A DNA stretch of 15,986 bases from an uncultured Flavobacteriales bacterium (lineage in GTDB: Bacteria > Bacteroidota > Bacteroidia > Flavobacteriales_D > Sanyastnellaceae). A model generated the notes under the pieces. It ran no database searches and had not been told where the DNA came from. It saw only the letters and a list, made by a program, of their open reading frames with translations. The stretch lies in assembly GCA_937974555.1 (NCBI GenBank), contig CALJKR010000084.1, positions 1 through 15,986 on the forward strand, given 5' to 3'. Position numbers and translations under genes: made by a program. Below are positions 8,343 through 14,706 of the stretch, in pieces (position 1 is the first letter of the stretch; the number at the start of each line of letters is the position of its first letter).

Positions 8343-9518
8343 ATGAGAAGCTATTTGATGTTGGCGTTGATGATCTGTGGCGTTGTTGCATATGGCCAAC
8401 ACGACACCCATACTGTTCATGAGCATACATCCAAAGACACTGCATCGGTTGCAAATGTCTCACATGAAGAAGTGGCGCAGGAAGAGGAGAAGTTCAACCC
8501 AGGTGCCATGATCATGCACCACATTTCAGACGCACATCAGATTCATTTTATCGGAAAAATTTACATGCCACTTCCCGTAATTCTTTGGAATCACGGTCAT
8601 TTAGAAGTGTTTATGTCTTCAGCTTTTTGGAACGGTTTTGATGAGAAAGGCGAATTGCAGTTCAAGCCATATACAGCTTCTTCTGGTACCACGTATGAAA
8701 ATCACCACGAGTCTATAGTGGTTTCTTCTGGCGAAAGTCATGAAGGGCATGGTGCACATGCGGAACATGGTGCGGAAGTGGCGCATGAAAAGCCAATGGA
8801 TTTTTCAATTACCAAGTCTGTTTTTGGAATGTTGTTCATCATTGTTTTGATGGTGATTATTTTCCGTTCGGTGGCTGCACGTTACAGAGAGGGAGCGAAC
8901 AAAGCGCCAACAGGTTTGCAAAATGCCATCGAGCCGTTCATTTTGTTTGTTCGTGATGAAGTGGCAATCCCTTCCATCGGTAAGAAAAAGGCGGCATCTT
9001 TTATGCCTTTCCTTTTGACCGTTTTCTTTTTCATTTGGATGTGTAACATGTTGGGATTGATTCCATTCTTGGGCGGTTTCAACATTACCGGAACATTGAG
9101 TATCACTTTGGTTTTGGCTACATTGGTATTCATCATTACTTCGATAAACGGAAACGCACATTATTGGGGACACATTTTCTGGCCTCCTGGAATTCCTTTT
9201 GGAATCAAGTTGATCTTGGTGCCCATTGAAGCTTTGAGTATTTTCATCAAACCAACCGTATTGATGATTCGTTTGACGGCCAATATTACTGCGGGTCACA
9301 TCATCATCTTGGCTTTTGTTGGATTGGTGTTGTTGTTTGGACAAAACAGTGCCATTGCTGGATATGGCGTAGGAGTTGGGGCAGTGTTGTTCATGATCTT
9401 CATGTTCTTCATTGAGCTATTGGTCGCATTTTTACAAGCTTACGTATTCACTTTATTGGCGGCGTTGTATTTTGGGGATGCCACCCAAGAACACCACCAC
9501 GAAGAGGATCACCATTAA
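8343..9518 (+). CDS. atpB: ATP synthase Fo subunit a
   Basis: Subunit a forms the proton half-channels next to the c-ring. From the ATG at 8343 it has 391 residues: a cleavable signal peptide (MRSYLMLALMICGVVAYG), a long histidine-rich periplasmic region to about residue 150, then membrane helices. The essential arginine is Arg310 in VLMIRLTANITAGH, the standard subunit a signature. The region before TM1 holds about 18 His in some 130 residues, and the C-terminus is EHHHEEDHH. A signal peptide and N-terminal extension are normal in Bacteroidota AtpB; the His content looks high. An in-frame ATG at 8313 would add ten residues (MHFVQNTVGI). I prefer 8343 because it gives a compact signal peptide and has AGGAA just upstream (8336-8340), though that spacing is short and the longer start remains possible. 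The gene opens the operon; atpE follows after 35 bases. No atpI lies directly upstream. Confidence 0.95.
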   Translation: MRSYLMLALMICGVVAYGQHDTHTVHEHTSKDTASVANVSHEEVAQEEEKFNPGAMIMHHISDAHQIHFIGKIYMPLPVILWNHGHLEVFMSSAFWNGFDEKGELQFKPYTASSGTTYENHHESIVVSSGESHEGHGAHAEHGAEVAHEKPMDFSITKSVFGMLFIIVLMVIIFRSVAARYREGANKAPTGLQNAIEPFILFVRDEVAIPSIGKKKAASFMPFLLTVFFFIWMCNMLGLIPFLGGFNITGTLSITLVLATLVFIITSINGNAHYWGHIFWPPGIPFGIKLILVPIEALSIFIKPTVLMIRLTANITAGHIIILAFVGLVLLFGQNSAIAGYGVGVGAVLFMIFMFFIELLVAFLQAYVFTLLAALYFGDATQEHHHEEDHH

Positions 9519-9540
9519 TTTAAAAATCAATAACAATCAT

Positions 9541-9551
9541 AAAAAAAAAAA
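9541..9551 (+). promoter_or_regulatory. Poly-A translation leader before atpE
   Basis: Eleven A residues in a row end two bases before the atpE start, inside a 35-base A/T-rich gap with no Shine-Dalgarno sequence. In Bacteroidota, A-rich leaders promote translation initiation. The c subunit is needed in many copies per complex, so a stronger start site here would make sense; that link is inference. Confidence 0.4.
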
Positions 9552-9553
9552 CA

Positions 9554-9799
9554 ATGGAACTATTGTCAGTTTTATTAGAAGCAGGAATCCAACAAGGATT
9601 AGCAGGTATCGGAGCAGGATGTGCAGCAATCGGTGCTGGTATCGGTGTAGGTCGTATCGGAAGCTCTGCATTGGAGTCAATTGCTCGTCAACCAGAAGCA
9701 ACAGGTGATTTGCGTGCAAACATGATCGTAGCTGCGGCTTTGGTTGAAGGTGTTGCCCTTTTCGCGGTTATCGTGTGCTTGTTGGTAGCTTTGGGATAA
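9554..9799 (+). CDS. atpE: ATP synthase Fo subunit c (c-ring)
   Basis: This 81-residue hairpin of two membrane helices oligomerises into the rotor ring. Helix 1 carries the glycine-rich packing motif (GIGAGCAAIGAGIGVG, residues 18-33). The polar loop contains SIARQPE (42-48), which contacts the gamma and epsilon subunits. Helix 2 carries the ion-binding carboxylate Glu65 in ALVEGVALFAV. The residue after Glu65 is Gly rather than the Ser or Thr of sodium-binding rings, which points to a proton-driven enzyme (inference from family knowledge). Length is normal. The gene lies between atpB and atpF with gaps of 35 and 36 bases. Confidence 0.97.
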   Translation: MELLSVLLEAGIQQGLAGIGAGCAAIGAGIGVGRIGSSALESIARQPEATGDLRANMIVAAALVEGVALFAVIVCLLVALG

Positions 9800-9835
9800 T
9801 CTCAAGCGATACTGTAAACATATAATTTTATTCTC

Positions 9836-10333
9836 ATGGAAGGATTGTTAAGTGTCTCCGTGGGCACTGTCTTTTGGGCTTCTATTGCCTTTATCTCTGT
9901 TTTGCTTATCTTGAAAAAGATGGCCTGGGGTCCTATTTTGCAGACCTTGGAAGAGCGCGAGCAAGGAATTGCTAACGCTTTGAAGCAAGCTGAGTTGGCA
10001 AAAGAAGAAATGGCATCTTTGAAATCCGGAAACGAGCAACTTTTGAAAGAAGCCCGCGAAGAGCGTGAGCTTATTTTAAAAGAAGCCAAAGAGATGGGTG
10101 ACAAAATGCGTAGTGAAGCCAAAGAGCGCGCTGCGCGTGAAGCTGCTCAATTGTTGGCCAATGCTCAACGCGAAATTGAGACACAAAAGAAAGCTGCAAT
10201 TGAAGAGCTGAAGAACCAAGTGGCTACATTGTCTATTGAAATTGCCGAGAAATTGGTCAAAGACAATTTGAGCGACGCGGAGAAGCAAAGCGCTTTAAAC
10301 AGCAAATTGATTCAAGATTTGAAAGCCAACTAA
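9836..10333 (+). CDS. atpF: ATP synthase Fo subunit b (peripheral stalk)
   Basis: This 165-residue protein has one N-terminal membrane helix (about residues 9-28, VGTVFWASIAFISVLLILKK) followed by WGPILQTLEERE and a long, highly charged helix rich in Ala, Glu and Lys. That is the dimeric peripheral stalk that holds F1 against rotation through the delta subunit. Length and layout are typical of bacterial b. The stop is separated from the atpH start by one base, so translation is probably coupled. Confidence 0.96.
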   Translation: MEGLLSVSVGTVFWASIAFISVLLILKKMAWGPILQTLEEREQGIANALKQAELAKEEMASLKSGNEQLLKEAREERELILKEAKEMGDKMRSEAKERAAREAAQLLANAQREIETQKKAAIEELKNQVATLSIEIAEKLVKDNLSDAEKQSALNSKLIQDLKAN

Positions 10334-10334
10334 A

Positions 10335-10886
10335 ATGTCAAGAATAGCCTACCGTTATGCGAAGTCACTGCTTGATTTGTGCGTTGAGCGCAAGGAAGTA
10401 GATGCTGTTGCCCAAAACATGGGTGATTTGCATGCGACCATTCGTGGAAGTCGTGAGCTGGAATTGATGTTGACGAGCCCTGTTGTCAAGGGTGATTTAA
10501 AATGGAAAGTTGTTTCTACGTTGTTTGAAAAGAACATGGAGGCAACGACATTAAAATTTATGCATTTGATGATCGAGAAGGGACGTGAGGCATTTTTAAA
10601 AGATGTCGCAGGCTCCTTTATCGATTTGGTACGTATACACCGCAATCAAGTTTTAGCTGAGGTGGTGACAGCGGCTCCATTGAATGATGCATCTCGTCAA
10701 GCGATTTTAAAGGCTGCACAATCATTGACCTCATCACAAATTGAAATGACGGAAAGAGTTGATGCCAACTTGATCGGTGGTTTCGTGGTTCGTGTGGGAG
10801 ATCAGCAATTGGATGCATCCATTGCGCAAAAAATCAAACAGTTAAAACGTGAATTTTCTGAGAACGAATTTGTTCCTGGAATCTAA
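10335..10886 (+). CDS. atpH: ATP synthase F1 subunit delta
   Basis: This 183-residue protein links the b stalk to the top of the alpha3-beta3 head. It shows the delta/OSCP pattern: N-terminal SRIAYRYAKSLLDLCVER, a helical N-domain, the segment KFMHLMIEKGREAFLKD, and the C-terminal signature VDANLIGGFVVRVGDQQLDASI near residues 143-164. Length is normal. It begins one base after the atpF stop and ends 19 bases before atpA. Confidence 0.96.
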   Translation: MSRIAYRYAKSLLDLCVERKEVDAVAQNMGDLHATIRGSRELELMLTSPVVKGDLKWKVVSTLFEKNMEATTLKFMHLMIEKGREAFLKDVAGSFIDLVRIHRNQVLAEVVTAAPLNDASRQAILKAAQSLTSSQIEMTERVDANLIGGFVVRVGDQQLDASIAQKIKQLKREFSENEFVPGI

Positions 10887-10905
10887 TTAGTAAAAAAAAG
10901 AAATT

Positions 10906-12480
10906 ATGGCAGAGGTTAAACCCGGCGAAATTTCAGCCATCCTACGAGAGCAACTCGCAGGATTGAAAACCGAATCGGATATCCAAGAAGTGGGTACCAT
11001 CCTTCAAGTAGGTGATGGTATTGCGCGTATTTATGGAATTTCCAACGTTCAATCAGGAGAGTTGATTGAGTTTGATAATGGAGTAAAAGGTATCGCGTTG
11101 AACTTGGAAGAGGACAACGTGGGTGCTGTATTGTTGGGACCTGCAGGCGACTTGAAAGAGGGAGCTACAGTAAAACGTACAGGCCGTATCGCCAGCATCA
11201 AAGTGGGTGAAGGATTGATTGGTCGTGTAGTGAATACATTGGGCGAGCCTATTGATGGTAAAGGTGCAGTGAGTGGTGAGTTGTATGAAATGCCCATTGA
11301 GCGTAAAGCGCCAGGGGTAATTTACCGTCAGCCTGTAAAAGAGCCATTGCAAACCGGTATCAAAGCGATTGACGCGATGATTCCGATTGGTCGTGGACAA
11401 CGTGAGTTGATCATTGGTGACCGTCAAACAGGTAAAACTACCGTTGCGATTGATACCATCATCAATCAAAAAGAATTTTTTGATAAGGGAGAACCTGTAT
11501 TTTGTATTTATGTAGCTTGTGGACAAAAGGGTTCTACAGTTGCGGGTACAGTGCAAATGTTACAGGATGCTGGTGCGATGGCCTATACAGTAGTAGTGGC
11601 TGCAACAGCTGCTGATCCAGCACCTCTTCAGTTCTACGCTCCATTTGCCGGTTGTGCAATTGGTGAGTATTTCCGTGATACAGGTCGTCCAGCTTTGATT
11701 GTTTATGATGATTTGTCTAAGCAAGCGGTGGCTTACCGTGAGGTGTCATTGTTGTTGCGTCGCCCACCCGGACGTGAGGCTTATCCTGGAGACGTATTCT
11801 ATTTGCATAGCCGCTTGTTAGAGCGCGCAGCAAAAGTGAATGAAACACAAAGTGTAGCTGAGAAGATGAATGATCTTCCAGAAAGCTTGAGAAGTAAAGT
11901 GAAGGGTGGTGGTTCTTTGACCGCTTTGCCAATCATCGAAACCCAAGCCGGTGACGTTTCTGCTTACATTCCAACCAACGTAATCTCCATTACCGATGGT
12001 CAGATTTTCTTGGAGTCAAATTTGTTCAATGCCGGTGTTCGTCCTGCGATCAACGTAGGTATCTCTGTAAGCCGTGTGGGTGGATCTGCTCAGATCAAAT
12101 CCATGAAAAAGGTAGCGGGTACTTTGAAGTTGGATCAAGCACAATACCGCGAATTGGAAGCTTTTGCTAAGTTCGGTTCTGATCTTGACGAAGCAACCAA
12201 ATTTGTATTGGAAAAGGGTAAGCGTAACGTGGAAATCTTGAAGCAAGGTCAAAACAGCCCAATCACTGTAGAAAAGCAAGTTGCAATTATCTACTGTGGT
12301 ACCAAAGGTTTGTTGTCTCGAGTACCTGTTGATCAAGTAAAGAAATTTGAAAATGACTTCTTGACTCGCTTGGAGTTGTCTCACAAAGACACATTGGACG
12401 CTATCCGCAATGGCAATATTGGGGATGATGTAACCAATGTATTGGAGCAAGTAGCCAAAGATTTATCTTCTCAATACTAA
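10906..12480 (+). CDS. atpA: ATP synthase F1 subunit alpha
   Basis: This 524-residue subunit forms the non-catalytic sites of the F1 head. The Walker A motif GDRQTGKT is at 171-178. The segment from about 263 (ALIVYDDLSKQAVAYRE) through LLLRRPPGREAYPGDVFYLH is the alpha family signature. Arg390 in GISVSRVGGSAQ corresponds to the arginine finger that reaches the catalytic site on beta. An N-terminal beta-barrel (residues about 25-95) and a C-terminal helical domain are present, and length is typical. The sequence AAAGAAATT directly before the ATG is A-rich rather than Shine-Dalgarno-like. atpG follows after seven bases. Confidence 0.98.
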   Translation: MAEVKPGEISAILREQLAGLKTESDIQEVGTILQVGDGIARIYGISNVQSGELIEFDNGVKGIALNLEEDNVGAVLLGPAGDLKEGATVKRTGRIASIKVGEGLIGRVVNTLGEPIDGKGAVSGELYEMPIERKAPGVIYRQPVKEPLQTGIKAIDAMIPIGRGQRELIIGDRQTGKTTVAIDTIINQKEFFDKGEPVFCIYVACGQKGSTVAGTVQMLQDAGAMAYTVVVAATAADPAPLQFYAPFAGCAIGEYFRDTGRPALIVYDDLSKQAVAYREVSLLLRRPPGREAYPGDVFYLHSRLLERAAKVNETQSVAEKMNDLPESLRSKVKGGGSLTALPIIETQAGDVSAYIPTNVISITDGQIFLESNLFNAGVRPAINVGISVSRVGGSAQIKSMKKVAGTLKLDQAQYRELEAFAKFGSDLDEATKFVLEKGKRNVEILKQGQNSPITVEKQVAIIYCGTKGLLSRVPVDQVKKFENDFLTRLELSHKDTLDAIRNGNIGDDVTNVLEQVAKDLSSQY

Positions 12481-12487
12481 GACAGAG

Positions 12488-13357
12488 ATGGCCAATCTGA
12501 AAGAAATACGTACGCGAATCGTTTCTGTGAATTCCACCATGCAGATTACCTCTGCCATGAAGATGGTTTCTGCAGCAAAATTGAAGCGCGCGCAAGATGC
12601 CATCACTCGTATGAGACCTTATGCTGAGAAGTTGAAGGATATTTTGGAAAATGCCAGCGCAAGTGTTGGTGTGGAAGGAAGTATCTATTCTCAACAGCGA
12701 GAAGAGAAAAACGTTTGGGTTGTTGTGGTAACTAGCAATCGTGGATTGTGCGGTGGATTTAACAACAACGTGATCAAGGAAGCGCGTCGAGTGGTGGCCC
12801 AACATGCTCATGCCAAAGTTCAAATTTTGGGAATGGGTAAGAAGGGAGCTGATTTCTTTAGAAAAACAGCCAATTGGACGGAAGCCATGAATCCTGCGCC
12901 CAACGCTATTTTTGATCGCTTGAGTTTTGAGCACGCATCTGAGATTGCTGAAAATATTATCCAAGCTTTTGCAGAAGGAAAAGTAGACAAGGTAGTTGTG
13001 GTATACAATCGTTTTAAAAACGCAGCTGTGCAAGTGGTGACGGCTGAGCAGTTGTTGCCAGTGTTGCCACCATCTACTGCTGGTGCGAGTAGCAGCGTTG
13101 ATTATATTTTTGAACCAGCCAAAGAACAAATTGTCGCGGAATTGATTCCAAGAAGCTTGAAGGTGCAATTGTACAAGGCGCTTTTGGACAGTTTTGCTTC
13201 TGAGCATGGTGCTCGTATGACTGCGATGCACAAGGCAACGGACAACGCGGGAGAATTGGTGAAAGGTTTGAAATTAACCTATAACAAAGCCCGTCAAGCA
13301 GCGATTACCGGAGAGATTTTGGAAATCGTCGCTGGAGCTGAAGCTTTAAATGGATAA
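12488..13357 (+). CDS. atpG: ATP synthase F1 subunit gamma
   Basis: This 289-residue central shaft couples c-ring rotation to the catalytic head. The N-terminal helix (MANLKEIRTRIVSVNSTMQITSAMKMVSAAKLKRAQ) and the C-terminal helix (ASEHGARMTAMHKATDNAGELV, then LTYNKARQAAITGEILEIVAGAEAL) are the strongly conserved ends that form the coiled shaft. The middle Rossmann-like domain has VVVTSNRGLCGGFNNNV. Length is normal. A strong terminator begins 19 bases after the stop, so atpD (beta) and atpC (epsilon) are not part of this operon. Confidence 0.97.
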   Translation: MANLKEIRTRIVSVNSTMQITSAMKMVSAAKLKRAQDAITRMRPYAEKLKDILENASASVGVEGSIYSQQREEKNVWVVVVTSNRGLCGGFNNNVIKEARRVVAQHAHAKVQILGMGKKGADFFRKTANWTEAMNPAPNAIFDRLSFEHASEIAENIIQAFAEGKVDKVVVVYNRFKNAAVQVVTAEQLLPVLPPSTAGASSSVDYIFEPAKEQIVAELIPRSLKVQLYKALLDSFASEHGARMTAMHKATDNAGELVKGLKLTYNKARQAAITGEILEIVAGAEALNG

Positions 13358-13376
13358 ATAAAAATTTTGAAATGTT

Positions 13377-13408
13377 AAAAGGGGAGCAACTTGCTCCCCT
13401 TTTTTTTG
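13377..13408 (+). terminator. Rho-independent terminator of the atp operon
   Basis: A perfect 12-base stem pairs 13377-13388 (AAAAGGGGAGCA) with 13392-13403 (TGCTCCCCTTTT) around a three-base loop, followed by T to 13407. It lies 19 bases after the atpG stop and is the strongest terminator in the window. A longer in-frame start for the next gene at 13372 would have to begin in this hairpin and is rejected. Confidence 0.93.
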
Positions 13409-13435
13409 TCTATAATCTGTGTTCGTTTATCTTAG
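13405..13435 (+). promoter_or_regulatory. Predicted promoter of the beta-helix gene, overlapping the atp terminator
   Basis: TTTG at 13405-13408, exactly 19 bases, then TATCTTAG at 13428-13435. This matches the TTTG-N19-TAnnTTTG promoter with one mismatch in the -7 box. The -33 element is the last part of the terminator T tract. Transcription would begin near 13441, giving a leader of about 24 bases to the ATG at 13465. Confidence 0.5.
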
Positions 13436-13464
13436 CTCACTTAGAAAATCCAAAACCTAAACAA

Positions 13465-14700
13465 ATGAAAAAACTCAGCTTTATTCTAGCCATGTTCTGC
13501 GCTGCAACGACATTTGCAACAGATCGTTTCGTAGATGCCACCTATGGATCAGGAAACGGAACTACCATGTTCTCATCTATTTCTTCAGCAATCACTGCTG
13601 CTACAAACGGTGACCGTATTTTGGTCGCTACAGGTTTGTACTCAGAAGGTGCATTGACCATCAACAAATCGTTGACCATCGCCCCTCAAACGGCTGGAGC
13701 TTACATTCGTTATGCTGGAAACATTACTGTAAATGGTAGTGCAGGAATGAAGCTATACATTGTGGGTATGAATATGGGAATCTACAGTTACACATTGAGC
13801 ACCAACACAGCCACTCAAACCAACAGAGCATTGGTGTCGTTTGTGGATTGCAAAATGGGTGATTTGACCGTTTCAGCGGATGCCTATGAATTATTGGCGA
13901 TTCGCACTTCAGTGGCCAATTCAACGACCATGCGCTATGGTAGTTTTATCGCTTCCAAAACCAATACGCTTTCCATTACTGACGAAGCAAACAGCTTAAA
14001 CACTACTGAGAAAATTGTGTTGACTGCAGATTCAATCATGTCATCTTTTGATATGAGAGCTGACAATTACGCCGTTTCAATGAGCAATTGTTTGATGAAC
14101 AATTTGACTTGGTATAAATGGAATAGTAGTACGTCTGTTTCCAATGAGTTTTACAACAACGATGTAATCAATAATGCTTCTTGGATGTTGGCCTCTGCTG
14201 GAGTCCCTGCATACAACTTCAAGTTCTCTGGTAATAATTTTTTAGGAACAATCAACTTCAATAGTGGTGGTTCGTACTCTGGTTATCCGTTATATACCTA
14301 CGGATATTACTGGGATACTTCTTATGCAACAGGATTAAGCTATTCAACAACAACTTCATTGTTTCCTAACCCTTCTACAGCTGGATTCTTTGAGTGGACA
14401 TACAATGGAATTGATATTCCATGCACTGCCCCAACAGCCTCCAATCCTTTGGTGTTGACCAAGGTAATTGGTACTACAGGAACCACTGTAAATGCTGGAA
14501 ACCCCAACCATGAGTTCTATGATATCGACTTGACTGTAGGAGATCGTGGACGTTTTGGTGGACCGAATACTTGGAACAACTACTTCCCAGCTTCTAACCC
14601 GAACGGAAGTCGCGCGTTTATTTACAACTTGTCTATTCCTGCGGATTTGTTCCCAGGTCAAAACGTTGATATCAAAGCCAAAGCATACCACAGAAACTAA
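13465..14700 (+). CDS. Exported protein with predicted right-handed beta-helix
   Basis: This 411-residue protein has an N-terminal signal peptide (MKKLSFILAMFCAATTFA). It continues with FVDATYGSGNGTTMFSSISSAITAATNGDRILVATGLY and LTINKSLTIAP. This is the opening of the pectin-lyase-like/NosD beta-helix family: a value that spreads over a period, then repeated short strands with Asn and Ser/Thr ladders. Near the C-terminus, residues 360-366 read DRGRFGG, followed by an aromatic stretch and a final short beta domain ending KAKAYHRN. I see no catalytic motif of a polysaccharide lyase, and no obvious type IX C-terminal sorting domain. Function unknown; surface or periplasmic binding is plausible. 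The ATG at 13465 was chosen because it gives a clean signal peptide; an upstream in-frame start at 13372 falls in the atp terminator. The next gene starts six bases after the stop, so the two form an operon and probably a working pair. Confidence 0.8.
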   Translation: MKKLSFILAMFCAATTFATDRFVDATYGSGNGTTMFSSISSAITAATNGDRILVATGLYSEGALTINKSLTIAPQTAGAYIRYAGNITVNGSAGMKLYIVGMNMGIYSYTLSTNTATQTNRALVSFVDCKMGDLTVSADAYELLAIRTSVANSTTMRYGSFIASKTNTLSITDEANSLNTTEKIVLTADSIMSSFDMRADNYAVSMSNCLMNNLTWYKWNSSTSVSNEFYNNDVINNASWMLASAGVPAYNFKFSGNNFLGTINFNSGGSYSGYPLYTYGYYWDTSYATGLSYSTTTSLFPNPSTAGFFEWTYNGIDIPCTAPTASNPLVLTKVIGTTGTTVNAGNPNHEFYDIDLTVGDRGRFGGPNTWNNYFPASNPNGSRAFIYNLSIPADLFPGQNVDIKAKAYHRN

Positions 14701-14706
14701 AACATC

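Noticed and set aside
8805..9344. Minus-strand open frame (179 codons) opposite atpB
   Set aside because: Shadow of the conserved membrane part of atpB; the predicted protein is low-complexity Gln/Asn/His-rich with no family resemblance.
11053..11556. Minus-strand open frame (167 codons) opposite atpA
   Set aside because: Overlaps the conserved alpha-subunit core including Walker A; no independent evidence.
12401..13231. Long minus-strand open frame (276 codons) opposite atpG
   Set aside because: It lies wholly over atpA/atpG, its translation shows no domain or signal, and composition (many His, Ser, Cys, Arg) is that of an antisense shadow of a well-supported gene.
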